From Blepharisma japonicum (Eukaryota > Ciliophora > Heterotrichea > Heterotrichida > Blepharismidae): DNA of 64,000 nt. Numbering within the stretch: the first letter of the stretch is position 1; each line of letters opens with the position of its first letter. The stretch is from NCBI GenBank assembly GCA_949751835.1, contig CATKHK010000064.1:216001-280000 (forward strand), in the 5' to 3' direction. Below, piece by piece: positions 10,736 through 21,800 of the stretch. The notes below the pieces were generated by a model. That model searched no databases and was not told the DNA's origin. It saw only the letters and a program-made list of their open reading frames with translations. The position numbers and the translations under genes were made by a program.

Positions 10736-10811
10736 ATTAATATTATAATTATCAGATAATTGCCTTATTATAGAAACATCTTAGAAATATGCCATAATTA
10801 TGAGGATAAAT

Positions 10812-12473
10812 TTACTCTATGAGATGCTTAAGCAAACTTTGTGTATCATTCAGGACTCCAATTACTTGGAATTGGTGAATAATATGCTCCAAGTCATGAG
10901 CAGCGTTTGGGGAGTCAAGCTTTATGTCACTTAAAGCTTCAATTGTGATCACGATTCCAGTTTCGATTATTTCTCCAGAAATGTGGGAAATTGTCATAAA
11001 TCTATGAAAAAGCTCACAAATTGCGTCAAATTCCCCTGTATGAGAGTATTCACAGATGACGTACTTTATTATTTGGTAGACCAGTTGACGATGTTTTTCA
11101 GAATTTCTGTGGAAAATTGGAGTTAGCTTTTCTATTGCTTTTTCAATATCACGATCTTGGATGAAGTTTCTGATTATAAGTTTTAGCTCAGCTTTGGTTT
11201 CTTCAGAAACAATCATTTTAAGAATTGAAGGTTTTGGGACTGTCGGACTTTGTTGCTCTTTTTCTTCTTCTTCGTCAGCAAACTTAACCTTCCCAATTTT
11301 CCTCACAACAGTTTCTTCAGGACTTTTCACAGCTGACACGTTAACTTTTTGGATTGGAGTCATTAAAATTGCTTTGGACTCGACAATATCTTGAACCATG
11401 AAACAAATTCTTTTGCTTAATCTCTTATCATTAGTTAGTTCAGCGATTTTTTCAAAATACTCGTTCAGCCTTTCCACTTGTCGTGCTGCTAATAAGTTTG
11501 AGCATTCCTTGAAGAGATGGCAACAAGTTTCAATCGTTTCATCTGAGAGGGTTTCTGGCTTTATAAGGACGTCAAAGCATTCAAACATGATGTCAGTTTT
11601 GATCATTCTTTGCTTGAATAATAAACCTATGAATTTTATATTTCCTATTAGTCTTCTACGTCTTTTATATTCTGCATCCATTAAAGCATCTCCTTGTTGA
11701 GGTTCGTCTTCTTTATAAAAGCATTCTCTGCATTTTTCAACCAATTTCACTTTAAAACCGCGAGAAAGGTCTGGGTCTTCAGCTTTGAATTTCTTGGTCA
11801 AAGATCCACAAAGGCTGGCATACATTTCAGCAAAGCTTTGAGCTGTTGCACGCTCAAATATGAATTTTACAAGTTCTTGTAGTAATTCATAGTTGTACTC
11901 GAAATCTTCAACAAGGGAATTCCCAAGTTTTTCTAAGTTTTCTGGAGAAAGCTTGTTTAAAATCAGTCTGATTCTTCTTGCTGATTTTTCTAAGTCACTA
12001 ACTTCTTTTTTTAATTTTTCAGATAATGGCTTTTCAGTTTTCACCAATATTGGGCACGATGTAAAAACGCTTTCTTGAGGTTTTATTTCGTCATCAATTT
12101 TTAGCCCTTCACCTTTCTTAGATTTTTTGCTTCTTTTTCGGTGTTTTTTTGATGATAAATTATAAGGGTCAGGAATACTCACATTTGAAGGTAATTCTGT
12201 ACAGAGTGGCCTTAAAGTTAAAAGAAAACTAATTGAGTAAACTTTTGGCTTTGGCTGAGAGGACTTAGTTTCTTCTATTGGTTGGCTAGGAATTTCTTCA
12301 CTCTCGAGAGATTTGCTCTCTTCTTTAAGAGAGGAAGAATCTGGTTTTAAATTTTCTGGCTCAAATGCATAAGCATGAGGATTAAGAGCTGATGTATCTG
12401 GAGATATAAAGCCTACTGGGGTGAACTCAGAGGCCTTCACATTTAATTGATAATCACTTGAGAATTTCGACAT
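10812..12473 (-). CDS. eIF4G-like scaffold with tandem PAM2-like motifs, MIF4G and MA3
   Basis: 553 aa. From the N-terminus: two PAM2-like motifs (LNVKASEFTP at 10-19 and LNPHAYAFEP at 30-39, both LNxxAxxFxP), the type that binds the MLLE domain of poly(A)-binding protein; an eIF4E-binding motif YSISFLL at 79-85 (YxxxxL-phi); a basic stretch; a MIF4G domain (about 160-375; RRRRLIGNIKFIGLLFKQRM is typical); and an MA3-like helical region (about 420-545). It should bridge cap-bound eIF4E, eIF4A and PABP. Much shorter than animal eIF4G. No introns; TAA stop. Could also be described as an eIF4G-related translational regulator. Confidence 0.85.
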   Translation of the reverse strand: MSKFSSDYQLNVKASEFTPVGFISPDTSALNPHAYAFEPENLKPDSSSLKEESKSLESEEIPSQPIEETKSSQPKPKVYSISFLLTLRPLCTELPSNVSIPDPYNLSSKKHRKRSKKSKKGEGLKIDDEIKPQESVFTSCPILVKTEKPLSEKLKKEVSDLEKSARRIRLILNKLSPENLEKLGNSLVEDFEYNYELLQELVKFIFERATAQSFAEMYASLCGSLTKKFKAEDPDLSRGFKVKLVEKCRECFYKEDEPQQGDALMDAEYKRRRRLIGNIKFIGLLFKQRMIKTDIMFECFDVLIKPETLSDETIETCCHLFKECSNLLAARQVERLNEYFEKIAELTNDKRLSKRICFMVQDIVESKAILMTPIQKVNVSAVKSPEETVVRKIGKVKFADEEEEKEQQSPTVPKPSILKMIVSEETKAELKLIIRNFIQDRDIEKAIEKLTPIFHRNSEKHRQLVYQIIKYVICEYSHTGEFDAICELFHRFMTISHISGEIIETGIVITIEALSDIKLDSPNAAHDLEHIIHQFQVIGVLNDTQSLLKHLIE

Positions 12474-13138
12474 TTTTATTAGTCATCGGATCTATTGGCT
12501 TTACGAGGATTTATCGTTCATGATCATATTTTGTAGGCTTTTTAGATAAAGAAAGTTATTTATAAGATCCTCTTGATAGAGAAATTATACTTTACTGACT
12601 TTTAAGGCTTTTTTAGGATTTTTATAAAAATTAATAAATTAATAGCAGCTTAGAAAATTGTTGGACTTAATTTTTCTAAGCACTGGTTAATCACCTTCTT
12701 ATTATTTCAAGATAAAATTTATATCAGAAATAGTCCATTCTTTGGCTTTAAACATATATAAAATTAATTTCAAAACCCACTAACAGCAACTTTGATATTC
12801 AATCCCTCTCTCTTATCCGATTCCTCAACTTCTTCTGTTTTTCCCTTCTTCCAAATTTTAGATTTTTATCTTCCTATTTTCCATTTCTAATAAAATTAAT
12901 AGTTCATATAATAAACAACTAGCTGCGATCATTTTCAAAATAAATATTTTTTCTTTAAATTTTTAAACCATCTGAATCCACCTCTTTACTTCCCAAAATA
13001 TAAAAAGTCAACCATTTTGTTTTCAATCTTCTAGTCCTGATCTGCCTTTGCTGTTTTTCTATTTCAAAGATCTTTCAGTCTCCTATCCTAAAATTTCGCT
13101 TTGTCAGGTATTTGATTAGCAATTACCATATTTACACC
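12474..13138. other. Intergenic, divergent, with pyrimidine-rich tract
   Basis: About 665 bp between the eIF4G gene and the Myb-like gene, transcribed away from each other. Holds a C/T-rich stretch near 12800-12860. On the minus strand that stretch gives a short coding-like frame with no usable start; I do not call a gene. Confidence 0.5.
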
Positions 13139-14207
13139 ATGAAAAAGCTAGAAGAAGGCAAGCTACCTAAGAAGGTACCTTTTTATATAGAGAGGCCGCT
13201 GGGCACGCAGAGATGAGGAAGGTCGCAAGAAGCAAGCAACATCAGAAGAACTTGAGAAGCTTAAGCACTTCTATACCTTCATCAGAGTGCTAATCAAAGA
13301 AGTAGACCCTTTTACTACTGAAGATATTGAAATTGCTCTATCCCAGGTTTCTGAGAAAACTGGGGGCAAGATATCGAAGGACGAATGCAAAGAGCTATTT
13401 CATGAGTTCATTTTAGATCCCCAGAAGCAGAAGAAAAGTAAAGAATATTTAGAGTTCACTGAGAGTAAAAAGCGATTTGATTTAGTTTGGAATTTAGAAG
13501 ATACTGAGCAAAATAGCTTAGCTGAATCAAGATTTCAAGCTTATCATGATCATCTACCAAAGTCACAAGACACAGTAGAAATTTTGAATTTCCTGTCTAC
13601 GATACATTCAAATCCTCCATTATCTAGCTTAGAAAGACGAAGAATCTTAAACAAAGCCCGGGAATTATCAGCAACCCCAATTCCTACCTTCAAAACAAAT
13701 TCCAGGTTAAAGCAAGAAATTCTCCCAGAAATTTTAAACCTGATACCTCCAGCAGAAGACCATCTAGGTATCCAAGATAAGCTGACACTTCTGCGAGGTA
13801 TCCAAAAACACTTAGGAGACTGGGAGAAAATATCTAGAGAGTTCAAAGACCGGGCTCTCAGTTTAGATGTCATAAAGCACACTTGGAGGCGCCTCAAAGC
13901 CACCATGCGAGAAGAAGTAAAGGAAATTAAGAAAAGGCTGCCCCAGTACCATTACATCAAATGGATTCGAGCAGCTATACGAAAGCTTGAGGCACAACTA
14001 GGGAAAAGGGCGCTTAAGTCGCCTCAGCCATCACCTATTGTAGACGCTACACAGAGGGTCAAGAAGATCGATATTTTGAATTTAATGGCTGATGCTGACA
14101 ATAATATGTACGAAGGGTTTCAAGACAACTCAATCTTGGCTTTAAGCTCTTCAAGCTCGTTTAAGAAGTTTGAAAAAATCACCTCAAAATGTGTTAGTCC
14201 CAGCTAG
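13139..14207 (+). CDS. Myb/SANT-like protein
   Basis: 350 aa from exons 13139-13174 and 13191-14207. The 36-nt first exon codes for MKKLEEGKLPKK; without splicing every frame hits a stop, and with it the protein continues RGRWARRDEEGRKK. A SANT/Myb-like helical segment is visible at about 205-250 (LLRGIQKHLGDWEKISREF then HTWRRLKATM), with the spaced tryptophans of that fold. Rest is charged, with a Ser-rich C-terminus. Probably a DNA- or histone-binding nuclear protein, but the family call rests on the pattern alone. Confidence 0.6.
13175..13190 (+). other. 16-nt intron (Myb-like gene)
   Basis: GTACCTTTTTATATAG. Removal joins the first 12 codons to the long frame downstream. It has A at position 11, which is the same distance (six bases) from the 3' end as in the 15-nt introns. 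Confidence 0.75.
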
Positions 14208-14555
14208 TGCAGAGTGCTGAAATTATAATTAGTTTAAAAATAATTCATAATAGTCTGTGTGAAAAATAGGATAATGAGAGTGAGGTTTCGAAATAATTAT
14301 CTAAGAAGATGGATAATAAATTGTTGGTGTAAATAAATTTCTAGAGTCTAAAGCTAAATTAGAGATTTTAAAATTTTATAAATTCATAATCAGCAGATTC
14401 TTATTGTTAATGCTTTCTCCATTTTTGGACGTAAAATAAATGGACTTCTTCAGTTATTTCTCTTACCATCTAAATGATTTAATAAAGCAAAAATTCTCCA
14501 AACATAACCACAGCCTCAATGTTTAACTTAAATAAGTATATTTTTTTAATAAATT
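14208..14555. other. Intergenic
   Basis: About 348 bp of AT-rich sequence between two plus-strand genes. Nothing recognised. Confidence 0.5.
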
Positions 14556-16211
14556 ATGATTTTATTCCATATTCTTTTTCATCTCACCTATGGGATTATA
14601 AGTGACACAGACATCAGCTTCAGCAAACCCTCTGCAAAATCATGGACATGATTTGACTTTGAAGAAGGTGGTTGGATTGCCCTGAATCTCTCTATTACCT
14701 CCAATAGCACTGGCTCATTAGGTATCTATCTCTGTGGACTTGGCGATGTCAACTCAATCGCTAAGGAATTTAAATCGAATTTCTGCATTAATAGCACAAA
14801 TGCTGGAAATTATTCTGATTGTGACTATAATTTTACATATCCTTTTTATGGGCCGGATTACAAGAATAATACTGATTTTCTCAATTATTTAAGAAAAATT
14901 AGAATCAATAAGTTTAGTCTTACAGAAGAGGATTGGGAATTCTATTTGGAGCAGTTTATATATGATCAGACTAAGAGTGATAGAAATTTGAAAGGCCAAG
15001 ATGGCAGTGATATCACAGCCAGAATAAACAAGTCAAAGTTATATTATTTTGTTGCTGCAAATTGTGTAGAAAACAAAGTTGAATTAAGCATTGATTATAC
15101 ATTCATGAATCCAGGTGGAGAAAATTTACCAGTTGGATATATTGAAATTAAATATGCAATGAATGGTGCACAAGTAGGCTGATTATCAATAATTGGTCTT
15201 TGATTATTATCATGAATTCTCGTCAGAAAACTCAAACTTTCATTAATCCAGATTTACTTAATACTCAACTCAATGATATGAGTAGGATTTTCTTGAATGT
15301 TTAAGATCTATTGAGAAGATTATTCTGATACAGGAAAATCTGATGAGGAATTAAAAAATTGAAGCCTATATTTATTTGCTACTTCTGAGTGCTTATTCTT
15401 TTGAATTGTCATAGTCATATGCGCAGGATCTGGGATCACGAAGTCATCAATACAATGCTGAACACTTGTAAAAGCAATTTTTGTAGTCGGGTCTCTTTTT
15501 TACTGCATGAGACTTTATGTAGAGATAGGAGATGATGGATTGTTTTCGCTTTCAGGGAGTTATATTCTGATTTTAGCTATTTGCATATGAGATACAACGA
15601 AAAATAGCAGAAATTTAGCTAAACAAATACAATTAATTTCTGAAGCAGGAATTGACCCTATAAACACTCCTTTTTGATTTAAATATAGAATGTTTAGATT
15701 TCTAAGGATCACATTGGTCATTTTTATGCTTGCTCTGAGCACTTGCGTGATAATAACTGTATTTTACCTTGAATATAAGCCTTGAGTGGCAATTAGCACT
15801 CACCTCAGCATTATTTATCAGTGTTATTTGGTTCTTTTTCTATTTTTCCATTTTAGAAAACAAGATCCATTTTTTGATCAAATTGAAACTTTAAGCTTAG
15901 GCGAAAACGGACCTTTAGTATCTTTAGATGACATTCTGCAAGGAATGTTTGACAGAAATACATTATTTGCATACTCAGAGGGTATGATGCTTGTAATCAA
16001 TATTTAGCCATACGAAAAAGAGAGATTTCTCCCTATAGTTGCTGAAGTCGCAGTGATAGAACAGCCTGGAGAAATTCCAAGCTTAACTTTGGGCATCCCA
16101 ATTCGCATATATAGTTCAGAAGATAAAGACAACGAAAATGATGAAAAAGGCCTTGCTTATCAAATTGAAGACAGCTGCATATCTTTAGAAGATGTAAAAG
16201 TTGAAATATAG
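14556..16211 (+). CDS. Seven-transmembrane protein with extracellular domain (GOST/IRR-like layout)
   Basis: 546 aa; exons 14556-15992 and 16008-16211. Signal peptide at the start (MILFHILFHLTYGIIS), then a ~200-aa extracellular domain with paired cysteines and N-glycosylation sequons (NST, NYS, NFT), then seven hydrophobic helices from about residue 210 to 430, and a cytosolic tail of about 110 aa coded partly after the intron. The layout is that of GOST/intimal-thickness-receptor proteins (TMEM87, GPR107), which sit in the Golgi or plasma membrane; a distinct ciliate receptor is equally possible. More than ten Trp codons are TGA, so the frame looks broken under the standard code. Confidence 0.62.
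15993..16007 (+). other. 15-nt intron (7TM gene)
   Basis: GTAATCAATATTTAG, carrying an in-frame TAG. Removal extends the cytosolic tail by 68 codons. A at position 10. Confidence 0.85.
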
Positions 16212-16288
16212 TACTAAATAAATTTACAAGAATTTATTACTTATAAAATTATATATGCTCCTATAATTGCTGGCAATAATAAAAAATC

Positions 16289-18175
16289 TTAAGTTAATAA
16301 TTGAATTGAGCAGGTTGAAAACACACTATCTTCATTGTATTCAAAGTTCGCCTTGCATTCCCAATGCGCTTTTACTCCTTTTCCAATTGCTAGAGTATTC
16401 CATACACAAACTCTCATAAGCTCTTTAATTGATTGAAATCCTTCTAACTCTTTCAGTAGGCTTCTAGCGCTATCAAATGATTCCTTGCAGTCTACAATGA
16501 GTCTATCAATTTCCACTGTTTTCGGCAAAAATTTTACTGTCTCATATGCATCATATTCCAGTTTCTGAGGTATCTGAAGTGCGTTAAAAGCTTTAAATCT
16601 CTTATTAAACCTTGGAATCTCAATTTCAGGAATAACATTTTCTATTAGGTTATATTTGATCAAGATTGCATGCAACCTAACCATTCCTCTGCACATTAGT
16701 CTTAGCCCTGACGCTAATTTATACTCATCTTGATAATATTTTGGGCATTTTAATTTTTTCTTTTTAGCTTGTTTTGATGTGAAAAATTCAATGGAAGCTT
16801 TTAAGCCATTTAAATAGGCACCATATAAGAAATCCATGTAAAACATTGCCATGCCAATTTCTGAGACTGCATAAAGTTTGAGTTCGAAGCTTAGTCTCAG
16901 ATAAAGGATCATTAACGACATCACTTGTGTGAAAATCCATTGGAAAATTAATTGACCTTGCCGTTGCTTGCCAAAAATTTGCTGCTCGACATAATTGGCT
17001 TCACTAATGAGGATGTTGAAATCAGAAAAATACTTGGGAAGGATCCTTTGCTGACGAGTTTTATTTTTAAGAGATAAAAGAATTGTTTCTTTATATACAA
17101 TTTCGACTCGTTTTAAATATGTAGTGAAGTCTCCATTCTGGCTTATTAGATTTATATCAATCCCATATTTTTGCATTGAATTCATGAGTACCCGTTGCAA
17201 TGAAACATTATGAAATACTTTGATTTCGTTATCCATAGTCTCAAATAGGTGATACTCATATAAAACTCTAGATGCAATATCGAATGAAGGAATAGAATTT
17301 AAGAAAGAAATCAAATGGTCTAAATCAGTTGCTTCTTGTATTGAGCATAGTCTTGAAAGAGACTCAATGAATGCTTCTATACGAGAAATAGCCATCTGGA
17401 ATGTGTAGTTTTCAACCTTGTAAATTTTGTTTGCTCCAAAATAAGGAACTTTTGTTAAACAGTATTTTTCATTGAAAACTTCTGAAAAAAATTCATTATT
17501 CCTGCCTTTTATTCCTTCCAGCTGCTTAGTTATAAAAGGGATATATGATTCAGCGGCACTAAGCCCAGATCCTTTAGGCTTAACTAAATTATTCATCAAA
17601 TAAAACAATGCCCTAAAAAACCTTAACGCTCCTAATATGTTTTCATTTTCTATCCCTTTTTCAGCTGCGAGAAGGTGTTGTTCAAGGTCATGTTCATCAA
17701 CCTCGAAAGCTTGGAATTTTATGCCTGAATATCCATAGTCATCTTCTCTTAAGCAAGTAGTCAAGTGTACAAGTTTATGGATGCTTTCAATAACAAAGAC
17801 ACAAGCCTCAAAACATGCTTTAATTATAAGATTTTCATTGAGTAACTCAGGAGTATGAAAATACACACAAGCATACATGGAATTAACCACAGATTGCCCT
17901 TCGATTCATAAAGCAAAATTTTTTATTTGCTGATCTAAAATTCCAAGAACTTGAAAATCTGTGAGATTTTGTGGATGAGGGATAGACCCATTAGAAATTA
18001 AATCAGAGATCAAAGGAAGAGCCATTAATTCCATCCCTGAATCAAGCTTTGGGTCCATCAGTTCTACTGCAGACATACTTTCGTAATAAGAGAACGCAGG
18101 TGCTGCTATAACCTGACTGTATTTTAAGTGCGTCGAAGCAGATCTAAGCCGTTCTGTAATGTCTGTGAAAGCCAT
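16289..18175 (-). CDS. NAA35: NAA35/Mak10, NatC N-acetyltransferase auxiliary subunit
   Basis: 628 aa as one exon when TGA at 17903-17905 is read as Trp. This TGA lies exactly at the family's conserved Trp (animal 'TWLEGHSLAQT', here FALWIEGQSVVNS). The N-terminal signature SAVELMDPKLDSGM matches the Mak10 motif 'SAIEMMDPKMDAGM'. NAA35 scaffolds the NatC complex that acetylates hydrophobic N-termini such as ML and MF. The remainder is helical without other motifs. It starts 11 bp downstream of the carrier gene stop on the same strand. Confidence 0.88.
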
Positions 18176-18186
18176 GCCTTAATAGA

Positions 18187-19008
18187 TTATTTATTTTTAG
18201 TTAAAACTAAGACTATTGTTTTAGCTAGGTTTTCATGAACAGCTAAAATTATAGCGGAATTCAAGACTGTGTGCATAAGCTTGGTGGAAAGGCCATTATA
18301 AAGCACACCGAATCCTTCTTTTTGGAGAATGAAATTCATGACTTCAATAAAGCCTAGAGCTTTTTTTTCTTCGATTTGAGTTCTAGTTCTAATAGTGAAT
18401 ATTGGATAAGTTACTAGTGTAGAAATGAATTTGGAAAAAGCGCCAAATAAAAAGTATATTAAAGCGCTTGATTTTTTACTGAATTTTTGCTTTATGTGCT
18501 CATAAATAGCAAACTGAATCATTGGATTTAATGTTAAAGCTAAACTTCCAGACAGTCCTTTAAATAATCCTAAAAAGCCTTCTTTTTCAACAATTTTTTG
18601 GAAGCATTCAATGATCCCCTGCTTGGATTTTTCTTTCATAAGCCTTGTGTTGACTGTCCATATAGGAGTATTAAGAACAGTAGTGATAGAGCTTGCGATA
18701 AAGCTGATAATGAGACTATCAAAGATTGATAATACTTTTTTAGATCTTTTAAAGTAACTTTGCATGATTCTATAGATGAGAAAATAAATCCCTTGTGTAG
18801 TTACTGCGCTAACAAGTGTTGAAAGAAACCCTGAATATAACGATTTTAAGCCTTCTGTTTTGTGAAGACTTTTAATGAAACTCAAAAAAGTAACTTTTTG
18901 GTGAGTTGCTTGCATACGAGTTCGGAGAGACTCAAATGGATGAAGAAGAATCGCAGCTATTAATGCGCTTAGAGATCCTGAAATTCCATGAGCCAGGGAT
19001 TCTTTCAT
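18187..19008 (-). CDS. SLC25 carrier, peroxisomal adenine nucleotide type (PMP34-like)
   Basis: 273 aa, three tandem mitochondrial-carrier repeats with signatures HPFESLRTRMQ, TPIWTVNTRLM and YPIFTIRTRTQ. The second repeat's PIWTVNTRL closely resembles PMP34/SLC25A17 (PLWVVNTRL), which exchanges ATP, CoA or FAD across the peroxisomal membrane; the following LALTLNPMIQFAIYE also matches that subfamily. Six TM helices. No signal needed. A plant or yeast ANT1-type role is the alternative within the same clade. Confidence 0.82.
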   Translation of the reverse strand: MKESLAHGISGSLSALIAAILLHPFESLRTRMQATHQKVTFLSFIKSLHKTEGLKSLYSGFLSTLVSAVTTQGIYFLIYRIMQSYFKRSKKVLSIFDSLIISFIASSITTVLNTPIWTVNTRLMKEKSKQGIIECFQKIVEKEGFLGLFKGLSGSLALTLNPMIQFAIYEHIKQKFSKKSSALIYFLFGAFSKFISTLVTYPIFTIRTRTQIEEKKALGFIEVMNFILQKEGFGVLYNGLSTKLMHTVLNSAIILAVHENLAKTIVLVLTKNK

Positions 19009-19297
19009 TTATACTAAGATTTATCCATTTTGTGACATAAGAATTTTCTTATAATATTTCTAATAAATTTAAATTTCCATAATTTCATAGCGTTTAAATA
19101 TTTATTGGCTTGATTTAGAGATTTCTCTATAATCATATTAATAGGAGCATTAGATTGCAGGAAACTGCATTTAATTTTATTAAGAATTTTAGGGCAAGAT
19201 AATAATTGAAGACAAATGCCCTTAAGAGAAATTTCCAAAAATATTTAAAATATATTAATTTTTAAAAATAAAATTTGGGGGCTTTTGTAAAAATATA

Positions 19298-20854
19298 ATG
19301 AACTCATTAGCATTTGACCCAAAAAGCGTTCTCGCTCGTGTATGACTTGCAGCACATTGGGACAAAAAACTTAGCAAGAATCAAATTTATCAGCATGACG
19401 TAACTGATTCAGTTATCGCAATAAAAAATGGAAGTCTTTATTCCTTAAGAATCTCTGGCTATCTTCTTCTTGGGCTCTCCAAAATCTACAACAAAAAAAG
19501 TTTCCTTACCCTTGAAGAAATTGAGCAACTAATGGACCAAGTCAGCCAAGGAATCCGTGTAAGTGGCGCTGAAACTTTAAAAAGCATGGGAATTACTAAT
19601 GCTCCTGAAAAACTCCGTCTAAACCCTTTAAAAATCTTGACTCCAGAAACTATGGCTATGAACCTTATGCAAGGCAATAAACAGCATCAAGAAAGAATGA
19701 GAAATAATGCTTCAGCTGACTCTTTGAACCTTCCTGACAAATTCTTAGGAAATGACCTGAAGTCAAACACAAATCAAAAAAAAGATTTATTAGGAAGAAA
19801 CACTACCTTTTTAGATGATGTGCAGCTAGCTGCAGCTTGGCTTCAAAAAGAAGGGGACGAACCATTACAAGAAGAAGAGGAAGAAGAAAATAAAGATGGA
19901 GAATTTCAGCCTGGAAATCCTACAAAAAGACCTAGAACTGACAAAACACCAGTATGGCAAACTTTGATTAACCCAAATCCTCCACCAGCTCAAGATACAA
20001 CAGCTCCCTCAGATGCTGCTCCTGATGCCGAGATGCCTCCTGCAATTGTACCGCTCTCAATGCAGCTAGATAATAGCGAAACCAAAGGCAAAAAAGCTCC
20101 ACCAAAAGTAAAAAAAGAAGAAGACGCAAAGCCGCCAGTCAAAAAAGAAGAACGACCACCACAAAAATCCCGTAGAGCTAAAGGAAAAACAGTTAGATAT
20201 GAGGACGCTTCTATTGTCCTTGACTACGATATGCAAGCTGGCCTTGACTCTACAGCAGATATTGTCAAAAACCCTCGCTTCTTTTATCCAATAGCTGACT
20301 TAGTTCCTCCTGATTCTGATACCATGCTTTATTCTACGACAGTTCCTGATATGAATCCAGAACTTGAAACTTTTTACATCTCCAATATCAAGCTTTTAAG
20401 GATGAAAACACATTTAAGAGAGCTTGAAGAAGAAAATAAAACTGTTCCTCAGCCGCGTCAGCATGCACATCCTGCTGAAAAGCCTAAAGCTATTGAAAAT
20501 TCTCATAATAAAGAAAATATCCCTGATAAGCACATAGAAAATCCTCCACAAGAAAATGTCCAAACTCACATAAATGAGCCAGTTATCAATAAGGTGGAGA
20601 AAACTGAAGAAACCAAGCTTGAAGATCAGTGAAATTCGAGGACTTTGAAGCTGCTAAAACTTCTGAAAATGAAGTTTAGCACTGTGGAAATGATCAACTT
20701 TGATGATTTATCAAAGAAAAAAGAAAGAAGGGTCATGGCTTGTGGTTTTTATGAGCTATTGCAGCTGGCGCTTAAAGATTTTATATTCCTGTCACAATTT
20801 GGAGGTCAAATTATAGTGAGGCCAACTGAGAGAATTAGGATACTAGATATTTAA
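19298..20854 (+). CDS. RAD21: Cohesin kleisin Rad21/Rec8
   Basis: 518 aa, no intron, two TGA-Trp codons. N-terminal kleisin domain: ARVWLAAHWDKKLSKNQIY, matching Rad21 'GKVWLAAHWDKKLTKAQIF', then SGYLLLGLSKIYNKK. Central region is acidic, Pro-rich and low-complexity, with candidate separase-type or phosphorylated segments. The C-terminal winged helix is present (RRVMACGFYELLQLALKDFI, then GGQIIVRP). It closes the SMC1-SMC3 ring. The N-terminus reads MNSLAFDPKSV where most kleisins have MFYSQFLLSKKGPL. I cannot tell mitotic Rad21 from meiotic Rec8. Confidence 0.9.
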
Positions 20855-20968
20855 TTGTTGTTTAATAAAATAATTGTATATTTATTAAGAAAAATATTAT
20901 TGAAAAAAATCGCAATCTAAATAATTATTTTATTATAGATAATTGATTTAATATAATTATTTTAAATA

Positions 20969-21598
20969 ATGAACTCAGATTGGTAGACTATAGACAGAGA
21001 TTGTCGCTTAAACCTGATATTTGTTGGATCAGAATGCACAGGAAAGTCTTCATTTATTTTGCAATTTGCTGATCGAGTATTTGCTGAAGATTATATCAAA
21101 ACAATTGGAATCGATTTTGTAAGAATTATACAGAAAATTGGCTGAGCTCAGCACTTAAATACAGCTTTTAAGCTGCATATGTGAGATACTTCTGGGCAAG
21201 AAAGATTTAAATCTATTACAGCAAACTACTTTAGAGGTGGTCATGGATTTTTAATATTTTTTAGTGTAATTGATAGAAGATCATTCGAAGAAGTTAAATT
21301 TTGAAAAGAGTTTATAGGGAGTCATAGTGATATAGTGCATGGATTTGTTTTAGTAGGAAATAAATGTGATTTAGAAAATGAAAGAGTCGTTTCTTATGAT
21401 GAAGGAAAAGAATTTGCAGATAGTTTAGGAATTCCTTATATTGAAGCATCTGCGAAGTATGGATTCAACATTGGAAGAACTCTAGAAACATTAATTCTTC
21501 ACATTACACCGTTTTTGACTTTCCAACAATATCCTAGAAATCATTTAAATGACTCAAATAAGTGATGACAATCTATGAAAAACTGAATTTTACACTAA
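20969..21598 (+). CDS. Rab-like small GTPase without C-terminal cysteine
   Basis: 199 aa after removal of introns 20983-20997 and 21119-21133. G motifs: GSECTGKSS (P-loop), WDTSGQERF (Trp from TGA), NKCD and EASAK. After splicing the second intron, the spacing from the switch I 'TIGIDF' to 'WDT' equals that of Rab proteins (16 residues); unspliced it is five too long. The C-terminus continues through three TGA codons to ...KNWILH and has no cysteine, so it cannot be prenylated in the usual way. Closest in style to a divergent Rab. Confidence 0.82.
20983..20997 (+). other. 15-nt intron 1 (Rab-like gene)
   Basis: GTAGACTATAGACAG, after the fifth codon; carries an in-frame TAG. The splice creates a TGA (Trp) across the junction. 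A at position 10. Confidence 0.85.
21119..21133 (+). other. 15-nt intron 2 (Rab-like gene), stop-free and in frame
   Basis: GTAAGAATTATACAG. No stop and a multiple of three, so it would read through as VRIIQ; Rab spacing shows it is spliced. A at position 10. Confidence 0.82.
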
Positions 21599-21800
21599 AA
21601 GCTTTAAGATTAATCATTTGTTTTATACTAAACTAAATGTAAAAAAATATGATATGCTATATCTATTAAATGCTTAGATAAATTGAGAAATATAAGGATC
21701 CAAGTGTAATTTTAAATATTTTGCTATCTTATCATATCAATTCAGAGTAAGTTTGAGAGGTAAATAATATATGAACAAATAAATACAGTTATATAACAAA

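Noticed and set aside
12780-12870. Pyrimidine-rich tract giving a short minus-strand protein-like frame
   Set aside because: Upstream in-frame stop, no ATG and no GT for an intron to reach one.
19014-19238. 74-codon minus ORF between the carrier and the kleisin gene
   Set aside because: It would end five bases from the carrier start, in the only space for two divergent promoters; composition is AT-driven and no motif is visible.
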